Shown one piece after another: positions 1-8,361 of a stretch of 64,000 nucleotides of DNA. How positions within the stretch are numbered: position 1 is the stretch's first letter; each line of letters begins with the position of its first letter. A program made the translations under genes and the position numbers. Below the pieces are notes generated by a model. That model searched no databases, was not told where the DNA came from, and saw only the letters and a program-made list of their open reading frames with translations. The stretch is taken from positions 94,075 through 158,074 of the forward strand of contig JAFAEO010000048.1 in the NCBI GenBank assembly GCA_023423975.1, read 5' to 3'. The DNA comes from Pseudomonadota bacterium. GTDB taxonomy: Bacteria; Pseudomonadota; Gammaproteobacteria; Burkholderiales; Burkholderiaceae_B.

Positions 1-175
1 GCTGGTCGGCAATCTGGCTCAGGAAACCATGGAGTCGGATCAGTCCCGCATGGTACTGTTCGACGATCAGGGTAGCCACCCTCTTCCCGTGCTGGATAAG
101 CTGGACGCCGCGCGGCGACTGATCGCAGAAATAGCCAATCGCACCGTCAGATCCAACGCCTCCACACGCCCTTGA
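1..175 (+). CDS. coaBC: CoaBC, phosphopantothenoylcysteine synthetase/decarboxylase, C-terminal end (5' truncated)
   Basis: Only the last 57 codons are present, read in the frame starting at base 2 and ending with TGA at 173-175. The peptide contains LVGNLAQETMESD followed by a segment ending in a hydrophobic helix (RRLIAEIAN). This resembles the C-terminus of the CoaB synthetase half of the bifunctional coenzyme A enzyme, where a nucleotide-binding domain ends with a conserved VxN segment and an L..AR helix. The neighbourhood supports it: coaBC next to dut is a common bacterial arrangement. The enzyme joins 4'-phosphopantothenate to cysteine and decarboxylates the product in the cytoplasm. 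The start and the flavoprotein half lie outside the window, so the call rests on a short tail and on context. Confidence 0.7.
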   Translation, partial: LVGNLAQETMESDQSRMVLFDDQGSHPLPVLDKLDAARRLIAEIANRTVRSNASTRP

Positions 176-208
176 TCGCCGGCCCAGGCCGCGCCAACCC
201 GATCGCCG

Positions 209-832
209 ATGCAACCCTATATTGATCAGATTCTTGCATTTATCACCCTGCATCAACACTGGGCCGGGCCGGTAATCGGCCTGGTTTCTTTCGGAGAATC
301 GCTGCTGATCGTCGGCCTATTTGTCCCGGCGACAGTCATATTGCCACTGACCGGCATTCTGATTGCCAATGGAACGCTCGAATTTACTGGAGTATTGCTG
401 TGGGGAATCGCAGGCGCCATCCTGGGAGATGCTGTTTCCTACTGGATTGGCAACGCCTACGGCCCCGCACTACTTAAAAGCGGTACCCTGCGCAAACGCC
501 GACGCTCAGTCGCGCGAGCCCGTCTGCTGTTTTACCGATATGGCTTTCTGGCCGTGTTTGCCGGTCGCTTCATGGGCGCATTCCGCTCGCTTATCCCCGG
601 CATGGCTGGCATAATGAAGATGCCACAGGGGCGATTTCAGCTGGCCAATGTGCTTTCCGGAGCGATCTGGTTCCCATGGCTGCTGTTGCCCGGGTATCTT
701 GGCGTGCGTGGAGCCGATGCGCTGGGTGCAACAGGCAGCGCCGCCATCCTAGCAATACTGGCAGTGGTGTGTATTATCGCTATCGTTTCAAGGCGAAGAC
801 GGGCTGGGCGTCAGCCATGGAAAAAACAGTGA
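209..832 (+). CDS. DedA family (SNARE-associated/VTT domain) inner-membrane protein
   Basis: A 207-residue polytopic membrane protein. DedA-family features are visible: an acidic residue in the first re-entrant segment (FGES, E30), a GDAxSYxIG segment at about 73-81, and the family core FAGRFMGAFRSLIPGMAG at about 117-134 with R120, R126 and P130. The C-terminus is hydrophobic and ends in a basic tail. DedA proteins are implicated in flipping undecaprenyl phosphate or phospholipids and in maintaining membrane potential; the exact substrate here cannot be read from sequence. It lies 33 bp after coaBC, followed by a small membrane protein and dut on the same strand, suggesting one transcription unit. 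Confidence 0.88.
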   Translation: MQPYIDQILAFITLHQHWAGPVIGLVSFGESLLIVGLFVPATVILPLTGILIANGTLEFTGVLLWGIAGAILGDAVSYWIGNAYGPALLKSGTLRKRRRSVARARLLFYRYGFLAVFAGRFMGAFRSLIPGMAGIMKMPQGRFQLANVLSGAIWFPWLLLPGYLGVRGADALGATGSAAILAILAVVCIIAIVSRRRRAGRQPWKKQ

Positions 833-887
833 CGCAGCAGCATCAGAACGCAGCTATCCACGCAGTGACAGCCAATGGAGCGCAACA

Positions 888-1406
888 ATGAATATGGACT
901 ACCGCGAACCCAGAAATGGCGACTTCGCCAGTTATGTAGAAGAACTGAGTCGCCATTTTGATATGAAGGAACAGGCAGTGAACCCGGACTTTTCCTCGGG
1001 CTTTCCCTCACAGCTGGTTGATACAAAAGCACGGGCCAATAGCAAAGCGACGCCAGCCGGCACGCCACGCAGCAGCGCCGCCGGGGCGGCAACGGCGGGT
1101 AGTGGCCAGGCGGATATCGGCTTTCCCGTGCCGCCTAGCGGCAAGCAGCACACAGGGTTTGAAACCCGACCAGCTGCACCTGCAAAGAAAAAGAGCTCGT
1201 CTTTTCCCTTTGCCCTGGTAGCAGGATTGATCGCCGTCGCTGTTTTCATCCTGGCCAACAACGCCGGCCCTGGTAACGGCCTGGACATGGACGGTGCGGG
1301 AGGACCGCTGATCTTCATTCTGGTGATTCTGTTTATTATTTTCAGACGGATCCGCAATGCCGCCAAACGATTTCCCACTTCAGTCAAAACCAAGAAACAA
1401 ACATGA
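888..1406 (+). CDS. Hypothetical two-TM membrane protein between dedA and dut
   Basis: A 172-residue protein I do not recognise. The first 50 residues are polar (an EELSRHF segment at 19-25), residues 50-100 are low-complexity and rich in Ala, Gly, Ser and Thr. Two hydrophobic segments follow at about 107-124 and 139-153, separated by a Gly/Asp-rich loop, and the C-terminus is strongly basic. This suggests a cytosolic N-domain on a linker with a membrane hairpin at the end. A GGAG ribosome-binding site sits about 8 nt before the ATG. The stop overlaps the dut start (ATGA at 1403-1406), so the two are probably translationally coupled. No function can be assigned. Confidence 0.7.
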   Translation: MNMDYREPRNGDFASYVEELSRHFDMKEQAVNPDFSSGFPSQLVDTKARANSKATPAGTPRSSAAGAATAGSGQADIGFPVPPSGKQHTGFETRPAAPAKKKSSSFPFALVAGLIAVAVFILANNAGPGNGLDMDGAGGPLIFILVILFIIFRRIRNAAKRFPTSVKTKKQT

Positions 1407-1849
1407 AACTTGATGTCAAAATTTTAGATGAACGCATGCGCGACCAGTTGCCGACCTATGCCACTACCGGTTCGGCCGGACTGGATTTGCGTGCCTGCGT
1501 CGACCAGGAGCAAACTCTGGCGCCCGGCGCCTCGCTGCTGGTGCCTACCGGCATTTCCATCTATTTGCAGGATCCTGGCTATGCAGCCATGATTTTGCCG
1601 CGCTCGGGCCTGGGACACAAAAGCGGCATCGTGCTGGGTAATCTGGTCGGACTGATCGACGCCGACTATCAGGGCCCGCTGATGGTCTCCGTTTGGAACC
1701 GCAGCCAGACGCCTTTTGTTTTAAAACCTATGGAGCGCATCGCGCAACTGGTCGTCGTACCCGTCATGCAAGTGTCGTTCAATGTCGTTGAGCAATTTAC
1801 ACAAAGCGAACGCGGCACAGGCGGTTTTGGCAGTACCGGCAGCCACTGA
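1403..1849 (+). CDS. dut: Deoxyuridine 5'-triphosphate nucleotidohydrolase (dUTPase)
   Basis: A 148-residue trimeric-type dUTPase that hydrolyses dUTP to dUMP and pyrophosphate, keeping uracil out of DNA and supplying dTMP synthesis. All five family motifs are visible in order: I (GSAGLDLRA, 23-31), II (PRSGLGHK, 66-73), III (GNLVGLIDADYQG, 79-91, with the catalytic Asp), IV (ERIAQLV, 111-117) and V (RGTGGFGSTG, 137-146), the glycine-rich arm that closes over the active site. Length is normal for bacteria. The start overlaps the stop of the preceding membrane-protein gene by 4 nt. Confidence 0.97.
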   Translation: MKLDVKILDERMRDQLPTYATTGSAGLDLRACVDQEQTLAPGASLLVPTGISIYLQDPGYAAMILPRSGLGHKSGIVLGNLVGLIDADYQGPLMVSVWNRSQTPFVLKPMERIAQLVVVPVMQVSFNVVEQFTQSERGTGGFGSTGSH

Positions 1850-1985
1850 TACGGCTGCAGCATCGGTCGGCACCGTATGAAGCCCATCGCATTCCAGAGC
1901 ATGGGGGCTGGCAACCGGTACCCGTAAAACAGCTGGAGCGGTTAGCTCATACGACGCCGGTCCCCTTTATTTACCAGGAAAAGTA

Positions 1986-2987
1986 ATGAATCAGACAAAA
2001 CGAACGCTGTTAAAAAGCGCACTGGCCACCCTGATGGGTGCCGCCCTGCTGCAACCGGTCATGGCTCAGGAAAAATCGTATCCGAGCAAGCCAATTACCT
2101 TTGTTGTGCCTTATTCTCCCGGTGGCCCGCTCGATGGCGTGGCGCGTCTGCTGGCCGAACATGCGGGCAAGACGTTGAAACAAACCATCATTGTGGAAAA
2201 CAAACCGGGCGCAGGCGGCAATATCGGCGCAAGCATGGTCGCTCGCGCCAAGCCCGATGGCTACTCTATCGTCATGGGTGCGGTCGCCACGCATGCGATC
2301 AACCCGTGGCTGTACAAAAGCCTGAATTACGATCCGGTGAAGGATTTCGAACCCGTATTGCTGGTATCCGAAGTACCCAATGTGCTGGTGGTCAGTACGG
2401 CATTCTCGGACAAAAACAACATCAAGGATGTTGCATCACTGCTTGAATTTGCCAAAAATAATCCCGGTAAGCTCAATTACGCCTCGGGCGGCAATGGCAG
2501 TGCGGGCCATCTTGCCGGCGAACTGCTCAAGCAGCGTACCGGCATTGATGCTGTACACGTCCCCTATCAGGGCGCCAGCCCCGCCAAGCTCTCGCTCCTG
2601 TCGGACCAGACCCAGTTTATGTTTGATAACCTGGCCTCTGCCCTGCCTCTGGTCAATGACGGCAAGGTGCGTGCCCTGGCCCTGACCACCAAAGCCACAT
2701 CAAACATCATGAAAGATGTGCCGACCATGGAAGCGTCCGGCATCAAGGATTTTGACATCAGCACATGGTTCGGTATTTTTGCCACAGGCGGCACACCCGA
2801 TGCGGTGGTCAACACATTGCACCAGGCGTTTGCCACAGCAATGCAGGACGAAGCCGTCAAGAAACAATTGCTGACCATGGGTTCGGATACCAAACCTTCC
2901 TCTCCCGAGGAGTTTGCCGCGAAGGTCAAAAGTGAAATGGCAAAATACAAGGAGATCGTTAAAATCTCTGGCGCAACCGCGCAGTAA
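1986..2987 (+). CDS. Bug/TctC-family tripartite tricarboxylate transporter substrate-binding protein
   Basis: A 333-residue periplasmic binding protein. An N-terminal signal (basic MNQTKRTLLK, hydrophobic core, predicted cleavage after VMA at residue 27) precedes the Bug hallmark YPSKPITFVVPYSPGGPLD at about 32-50 and PGAGGNIGA near 74-82. Bug proteins bind small carboxylates or related molecules and are greatly expanded in Bordetella and relatives. There is no TctA/TctB membrane gene nearby, so this is an orphan that probably shares a permease encoded elsewhere or acts in sensing. A purine-rich site (CAGGAAAAGT) precedes the ATG. A good terminator follows at 3078-3122. The ligand cannot be predicted from the sequence. 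Confidence 0.92.
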   Translation: MNQTKRTLLKSALATLMGAALLQPVMAQEKSYPSKPITFVVPYSPGGPLDGVARLLAEHAGKTLKQTIIVENKPGAGGNIGASMVARAKPDGYSIVMGAVATHAINPWLYKSLNYDPVKDFEPVLLVSEVPNVLVVSTAFSDKNNIKDVASLLEFAKNNPGKLNYASGGNGSAGHLAGELLKQRTGIDAVHVPYQGASPAKLSLLSDQTQFMFDNLASALPLVNDGKVRALALTTKATSNIMKDVPTMEASGIKDFDISTWFGIFATGGTPDAVVNTLHQAFATAMQDEAVKKQLLTMGSDTKPSSPEEFAAKVKSEMAKYKEIVKISGATAQ

Positions 2988-3077
2988 CAAAAGGATGCCT
3001 GGCTTACAAGCATAAAGAGCCGCAGCTGTCACCATCGTAGCAGGCGGAATCGCAACAGGCACCACGGCAATTATCAC

Positions 3078-3122
3078 CTGGCATCACACCTGCAATTAGC
3101 GCTTTGTGATGCCAGTTTGCTT
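3078..3122 (+). terminator. Rho-independent terminator after the Bug-family gene
   Basis: Perfect 10-bp stem (CTGGCATCAC at 3078-3087 with GTGATGCCAG at 3106-3115), 18-nt loop, then TTTGCTTT. It lies 90 bp after the stop at 2987. Confidence 0.7.
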
Positions 3123-3136
3123 TCCAGCCTCAGGCA

Positions 3137-3176
3137 AGAAAAAGGACCGCATCCTGTTTGCACAAAGATGCGGTCC
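3137..3176 (-). terminator. Rho-independent terminator for the minus-strand binding-protein gene
   Basis: Perfect 10-bp stem (GGACCGCATC at 3144-3153 with GATGCGGTCC at 3167-3176) and 13-nt loop. The run AAGAAAAA on its left gives a U-rich tail on the minus strand. With the hairpin at 3078 it forms a back-to-back terminator pair between convergent genes. Confidence 0.8.
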
Positions 3177-3241
3177 GTATCTCACTACCTGTAGGCGTTC
3201 AACGGTTTATGTCGCACCATACAGCACAGCCATGCCCTGCA

Positions 3242-4399
3242 TTATTTTTCTGCAGCATACTGGAAGCGACCATCCTCGATTTTTCCCATGACACGGGCGC
3301 GATCATCAAAGCCCTGGTGATCCTTGGATGAAATATTCAGCACGCCATTGGGGACGATGAGCTCCTGGGTCGATTCAATAGCATCGCGCAGGGCACTGCG
3401 AAACTGCGGTGTGCCCGGCTGGACTTTGTGCTGCAGCGCCTGCTTCACCGCATTATCCAGCACCATATACGCGCCCCAGGCATCGCCGGCAAACTGAGTG
3501 GCCGAATTGGCACCGAATTTGGCTTCATATTTCTCTGTAAACTCGCTGGCCACTTTCTTGACCGGATTGGTATCGGGCAGCCCTTTGGCAACCACACCCG
3601 GGCCGGTAGGGAACAAGGTACCTTCTACATCCTTGCCGCCCACTTGTAAAAACTCCAGCGTACCAATACCATGAGTCTGATAGATCACCCCTTTATAGCC
3701 ACGTTGTTTGAGCGTTTTTCCTGGAAGCACCGCAGGCGTGCCGGAACCGGCAATCAGAATGGCGTCGGGCTTGGCGGCCATCAGCTTGAGTACCTGTCCG
3801 GTTACCGACGGGTCGGTCCGCTGATACGACTCGCGGGCAACTACATCAATCTTGCCTGCAGCCAGATTGGAAAACTCCTTCCACCAGTTTTCTCCGTAGG
3901 AATCAGCATACCCGATAAAGGCGATTTTTTTGAAGCCTTTCCTGACCATGTCCTCCACCAGCACCTGGGCCATCAGGCTGTCATTCTGTGGCATTTTGAA
4001 GGCCCAATAACGACCCGGATCATCGGGTGGTGTCACAATGGCGGCTGATGCAGCCAGGGCGATCATGGGCGTTTTCGTTTCCTTCAGAACGTCCAGAATC
4101 GCCAGCGCAGCTGCAGTCGTATTGGGTCCCACCAGGATATCAATTTTGTCTTCAGAGGTCAGTTTGCGGGCATTGCGTACTGCTTTGCTGACGTCGGTAC
4201 CATCGTCAAGCACAATATATTTTGCGGGCTCGCCGCCCAGTGTTTTGGGCCACAGGTCAATCGCATTGCGCGACTGAATACCAATGGCTGCCGCCGGGCC
4301 GGTAGTCGACAGGGTAATGCCCACGGTCACGTCCGCAAAAGCCAATGGCGTAATGGTTGCGGCAAGCAGGCCGGCACAAACGGTAGTCTTCAATTTCAT
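3242..4399 (-). CDS. ABC transporter substrate-binding protein, branched-chain amino acid (HAAT/LivK-like) type
   Basis: A 385-residue periplasmic type I binding protein of the Leu/Ile/Val-binding class. I start it at the ATG at 4399 rather than further upstream (the open frame extends to 4507), because MKLKTTVCAGLLAATITPLAFA is a complete signal peptide and DVTVGITLSTTGPAAAIG is the usual mature N-terminus; a GAGG-type site lies just upstream. The conserved strand containing VGPNTTAAALA and an IAFIGYADSYG segment are typical. No LivHMGF permease or ATPase genes are adjacent, so its transporter partner is unknown. It lies 92 bp after pqiC on the same strand but ends in its own terminator at 3137-3176. 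Ligand unknown. Confidence 0.9.
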   Translation of the reverse strand: MKLKTTVCAGLLAATITPLAFADVTVGITLSTTGPAAAIGIQSRNAIDLWPKTLGGEPAKYIVLDDGTDVSKAVRNARKLTSEDKIDILVGPNTTAAALAILDVLKETKTPMIALAASAAIVTPPDDPGRYWAFKMPQNDSLMAQVLVEDMVRKGFKKIAFIGYADSYGENWWKEFSNLAAGKIDVVARESYQRTDPSVTGQVLKLMAAKPDAILIAGSGTPAVLPGKTLKQRGYKGVIYQTHGIGTLEFLQVGGKDVEGTLFPTGPGVVAKGLPDTNPVKKVASEFTEKYEAKFGANSATQFAGDAWGAYMVLDNAVKQALQHKVQPGTPQFRSALRDAIESTQELIVPNGVLNISSKDHQGFDDRARVMGKIEDGRFQYAAEK

Positions 4400-4491
4400 G
4401 GATAAACCTCTGGAGAAACAATGTATCTTGCGATGCCTTAGGGTTGCGCTATAGCTCGGCCCCGACAGGCACGGCAGGAAGTGGCCGCATT

Positions 4492-5148
4492 CTAACCCGA
4501 ATGACATCCCAGCGACTGAATCTGAGCGCCATCAACCGCCCTTACCTGGGTATGGCCATCAATAGCCCCCGCAATCACATCGGACAGCAGGGCGAGCGCC
4601 TGCGACTGGCTATGCACCAATGCATCGACGCCGCTGCCGGCCTGAACCTGGATCCTGGTCTGGCAGACGCGGGATGATTGTGCACCCATGCGCACCGGGT
4701 TGATGCGCCAGGTAGCGTCAATCACCGCTGCTTTGTTCAGAATCATGTCAAAGCGATGAAAGGTGGTCTGTATCAACCAGACCGGCAACTTCTGTTCACT
4801 GCCGGTAATACCCTGGATATTAATGGCCCCAAGACGGCTCACCAGGTTCGCCGATAGGGTTTTCTGAATTTCATCCTGCAACGAACCGGCCCAGCGGGAT
4901 CCATTGAGCGGGACCACGGCCGATGAATCGGTTGAACTGCGAATCATCAATTGCGGTTTGTCCACGACATCGGGAATGGTCACATCATGGATATTGACGC
5001 CGTATCGCGCCGTGCCTTGCACACCGGCCGGATCGCTGGCGGCCAGCGTGTAATACAGCGTGGGTGCGGAAGCGCAGGCGCCAAGCATGGCGGTGACGGC
5101 GACCAGCGCCAATGGTCGCAGGGCTGCGGACAAATTACGCATCATCAT
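4492..5148 (-). CDS. pqiC: PqiC (YmbA-like) outer-membrane lipoprotein of the Pqi lipid-transport system
   Basis: A 218-residue lipoprotein with a lipobox ending LGAC at residues 22-25 after a hydrophobic signal, so C25 is the likely lipidated residue. The body matches the ABC-type transport auxiliary (DUF330) family: YYTLAAS near the N-terminus, then conserved 'VDKPQLMIRSS' and 'RWAGSLQDEIQ' segments. In E. coli, PqiC forms an outer-membrane ring that receives the PqiB needle. Its start overlaps the pqiB stop (5145-5148), consistent with coupling. The N-terminus begins with three consecutive Met codons, so the exact start is uncertain by two residues. Confidence 0.88.
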   Translation of the reverse strand: MMMRNLSAALRPLALVAVTAMLGACASAPTLYYTLAASDPAGVQGTARYGVNIHDVTIPDVVDKPQLMIRSSTDSSAVVPLNGSRWAGSLQDEIQKTLSANLVSRLGAINIQGITGSEQKLPVWLIQTTFHRFDMILNKAAVIDATWRINPVRMGAQSSRVCQTRIQVQAGSGVDALVHSQSQALALLSDVIAGAIDGHTQVRAVDGAQIQSLGCHSG

Positions 5149-6992
5149 TGACTTTCCTTGAACGGGATATTGTCTTGCGAACGGCCTCGGATCAGCGAGC
5201 TGGGCTCAGCCTGAAGATAGTCGCCCAGGCTGCGAATGGACTTGGCCGCCCGCGACAACTCCTTGATCATGCCATTGAGCTGCAGCATGACCGGGCTCTC
5301 ATCGGCCACCACGCCACGCACGCTGCCCATGGTTTTATTGACACCATCCAGCGAACGACCCGCTTTCTGCACAGTCGTGGTCAAGGCCGGCACCATGGTG
5401 GTATCCAGCGTACGAGCCAGTTTGGATATGCTTTGCAGGGTCTCGTCAAGCGAATGACCGATAGAGTCTATCGGCAGGTTTTTCAGTTTTTCGACGATGA
5501 CATTCAGTTGTTGCTGCAATTCATCAAAGCTGCCGGGCACAGTGGCAATTTGCACCGGCTGCTTGTTCACGTCGGGAACGGGCGGCTTTTTGGCCATCTC
5601 CGGAAAATAGTCCAAGGCCACATACAACTGACCCGTAAAGATATTGGCAAAACGCAGTTGCGCCTGGATGCCGCTGCTGACAAATTCCTTGAGCGCCACA
5701 TCATGAAGCGCCTCGCCATTTTTATCGCGCCTTTGCGCTTCGGGTATCGCGGCACCCAGACGATTCTCATAGATCACGCCGTCGACAATCACCGTGGTTT
5801 CTTTGGTGGCAATATCAAATTCCATGGAGATATTCTTGACTTCGCCCAGAAGAATACCCTTGAAATCAATCGCTGAGCCTGTCTGCAATCCCCTGACCGA
5901 CTTGTCGAACTTCATGCGTATTGGAAAGGCAAGCCCATCGGGCCTGGCCAGGGCCTTGTCTTCTGTCGGATTCAGTACGAATCGGGTTCCGTCGGGCGCC
6001 GGCTCGGGCGGCGCCTTTTCGTCGAGGGACGGCAATTGACCGAAAGAAATCCCCCCGGCCAGCACGGAAACCAACGATTGGGTTTTCAGATTGAGCCCAC
6101 CCGCATTCAGGGACAGGTCCACGCCGCTGGCATTCCAGAAGCGGCTGTCCTTGGTGACAAAACGGTCATAGGGCGCATCAACGAAAATCTGGACTTCAAC
6201 GCCCTTGCCATCCTTGCTGAGCGTGTAGTTGATTACCTGCCCCACCTCCAGGCGGCGATACAGGACTGGCGAGCCCAAATCAAGAGAGTTCAGACTGGGA
6301 GCGGTAATGGTAAATCGTTTGCCAGGTCGGCCGCTGATTAGCTCAGGCGGCTTTTCCAGCCCAACGAATTCATTGCGATATTCCGCCTCGCTCTGATGCG
6401 AATCATCGATATCCACGCCAATATAGGCGCCGGATACCAGCGTGCCAAGCCCGGACACGCCACTGGCGGCCAGACGTGGTTTGACCACCCAAAACCGGGC
6501 GCCTTCGCGCATCAGAAATTCAGCGCTCTGCTTGAACGAAACCTTCACCAGCACCGAATTGTGGTCGTCGGTCAGGGTGATATCGGTCACGGTGCCCACC
6601 ACTACATCCTTGTAGCGCACCTGCGTCTTGTCAATTTCCAGGCCCTCTGCCGTTTTGAAGGTCACGGTCGCGATCGGCCCCTGCTGCATGTAGCCACGTA
6701 CTAAGAGCGACAACCCGATGATTGCAGCAATAAGTGGCACCAGCCAGATCCACGAGATATTTTTATTTTTCTTTTGCGTAATAACGGGCGTCTTGGCGAT
6801 TACAGGATTAGGCTGATTGGGTGACCCGTGCTGTGTGCCTGCCTGCGCCTGTTCCTGAGCCGAGCCGCCCTGGCCTTGTGCCCCGGGCCCTGCTGCTTGC
6901 CCGGACGCAGGTATTTGGCGATCGGCCGGCGACGACCCGCCTTGCGACGGGCGCTCGGAAGAGTCCGATGGTGGCAGATCTTTTTCAGACAT
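5145..6992 (-). CDS. pqiB: PqiB, MCE-domain intermembrane lipid transport protein
   Basis: A 615-residue inner-membrane-anchored MCE protein. One transmembrane helix lies at about 80-99 (WIWLVPLIAAIIGLSLL). Three MlaD/MCE domains follow, starting near 104, 227 and 360; each carries the typical V.Y.G..VG.V pattern, for example VRYKDVVVGTV at 125-135. The C-terminal 130 residues are predominantly helical with regular hydrophobic spacing, matching the needle seen in E. coli PqiB. Unusually, the cytoplasmic N-terminus is a 70-residue Gln/Gly/Ala/Pro-rich disordered segment. PqiB stacks MCE rings into a tube that bridges the periplasm for lipid movement. Operon order is pqiA-pqiB-pqiC, 90 bp after pqiA. 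Confidence 0.93.
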   Translation of the reverse strand: MSEKDLPPSDSSERPSQGGSSPADRQIPASGQAAGPGAQGQGGSAQEQAQAGTQHGSPNQPNPVIAKTPVITQKKNKNISWIWLVPLIAAIIGLSLLVRGYMQQGPIATVTFKTAEGLEIDKTQVRYKDVVVGTVTDITLTDDHNSVLVKVSFKQSAEFLMREGARFWVVKPRLAASGVSGLGTLVSGAYIGVDIDDSHQSEAEYRNEFVGLEKPPELISGRPGKRFTITAPSLNSLDLGSPVLYRRLEVGQVINYTLSKDGKGVEVQIFVDAPYDRFVTKDSRFWNASGVDLSLNAGGLNLKTQSLVSVLAGGISFGQLPSLDEKAPPEPAPDGTRFVLNPTEDKALARPDGLAFPIRMKFDKSVRGLQTGSAIDFKGILLGEVKNISMEFDIATKETTVIVDGVIYENRLGAAIPEAQRRDKNGEALHDVALKEFVSSGIQAQLRFANIFTGQLYVALDYFPEMAKKPPVPDVNKQPVQIATVPGSFDELQQQLNVIVEKLKNLPIDSIGHSLDETLQSISKLARTLDTTMVPALTTTVQKAGRSLDGVNKTMGSVRGVVADESPVMLQLNGMIKELSRAAKSIRSLGDYLQAEPSSLIRGRSQDNIPFKESQ

Positions 6993-7081
6993 ATGATGCT
7001 CCTGCCGACAACTGGTTCAGTAAACTATGCATTCTATAGAATAAACGATGATCCGTTCCTGTTTGTTCGCCAATAAAGTCA

Positions 7082-8359
7082 CTAAGAAAAGGTGGGCGCA
7101 GTGGCTGCGGGCTGATAATCGGGCTGTTCGATATCGTCATCGACTTCATCCCAGCCCTTGCGGATGTCGAAGTTCATGGTCGCAAGCATGGTAACGACCA
7201 CAACCATACCAAAGGCAGCGGCGCCGATATCGGGCCTGACCGACATCAGCGAACCGAAATTGACCAGTGACGTCAGCAAGATGACCACGAAGACGTCCAG
7301 CATGGACCATTGGCCGATCAGCTCTACGGTCTGATACATGCGTGTGTATCGCATCATCGTATCACGACGACCCTGGGCCGAACGACCGATCAAAATGCCC
7401 AGAATGACAATTTTTGTCAGCGGCACCACAAAACTGGCGATGAATACGATCAACGCCAGATCCCAGGATCCCAGATTCCATAATTCCAGAATGCCGCCCA
7501 GAATGGTATGGGAAGCAGTGCCACCCAGGACGGTGGTGTTGATCATGACAGGATAGAGATTGGCCGGAAAGTACAGAATAATCGCGGTAAGCAGAATGGC
7601 CAGCGTACGGGTTTTGTGCTCCGGTTTGCGAAAATGCACATGATTATGGCAGCGCTGGCATTGCGCCTCTGGCTCGGTGCTCATGGTGATCTGGCCACAT
7701 ATTTCGCAGTCCAGGGGCAACTGCTGCTGGTTGATGGTCACCGGCATGTTCTTTACGGCGCCATCCTGTTCGGCCAGTAGCCATACCCGTTCGGAATTGA
7801 GCTTGCTCAGGCCGGTAAGCAAAAATGTGAGCGCAGCATAAGCCCACAAGCCGGCTCCTGGCGTGAGCGAGGCCATGTCGGCCAGCTTCACGATGGCCAC
7901 GAGTGCGCCCAGCATGAATACCGGGACCATGGCCCACGGCCGCACCAGATGCAACCAGCGGCTCAGCTGATTGAGTCCCGGCGCGCGCCGGCCCTTGCGC
8001 GAAAATGCCAGGAGCCAGGCCAGAATCAGGGCATCCAGCAACGGCATCAGAAAACCGGTGGCAAAGCACATGATGGCAACACTGGGATACCCGGCACGCC
8101 AGGTCGCAGCGACCGCTTCCAGGAACGTTGAGCTGCTTTTGAGCCCGACTGCCGTGATAGTGCCCACCGGCATAAAACTGGCAATAATAAAAGCGATCAG
8201 CGAGGCCAGGACGACTGCCAGCCAGCCCGAGCTGTTGAGCACGCCCTGTGACCACAACACTGTGCCACAACGAACGCAAGAAGCGCGCTGACCCGAGACC
8301 AGCGCGCTTCTTTCATGCAATTGCCCGCAATGATGGCAGGCGATGTAATTGCCCGTCAT
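7082..8359 (-). CDS. pqiA: PqiA, paraquat-inducible protein A, inner-membrane component
   Basis: A 425-residue protein with two tandem PqiA modules, each a CxxC...CxxC rubredoxin-like zinc ribbon followed by four predicted membrane helices. The first ribbon has C8, C11, C28 and C31; the second lies near residues 218-237 (CEIC and CQRC). A FPANLYPVM motif opens the second membrane module. In E. coli PqiA works with PqiB and PqiC in lipid trafficking between the membranes. The ATG at 8359 is 2 bp from the clpA stop at 8362, so translation is probably coupled to the protease gene. The C-terminal tail is acidic (DEVDDDIEQPD). Confidence 0.93.
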   Translation of the reverse strand: MTGNYIACHHCGQLHERSALVSGQRASCVRCGTVLWSQGVLNSSGWLAVVLASLIAFIIASFMPVGTITAVGLKSSSTFLEAVAATWRAGYPSVAIMCFATGFLMPLLDALILAWLLAFSRKGRRAPGLNQLSRWLHLVRPWAMVPVFMLGALVAIVKLADMASLTPGAGLWAYAALTFLLTGLSKLNSERVWLLAEQDGAVKNMPVTINQQQLPLDCEICGQITMSTEPEAQCQRCHNHVHFRKPEHKTRTLAILLTAIILYFPANLYPVMINTTVLGGTASHTILGGILELWNLGSWDLALIVFIASFVVPLTKIVILGILIGRSAQGRRDTMMRYTRMYQTVELIGQWSMLDVFVVILLTSLVNFGSLMSVRPDIGAAAFGMVVVVTMLATMNFDIRKGWDEVDDDIEQPDYQPAATAPTFS

Positions 8360-8361
8360 AC

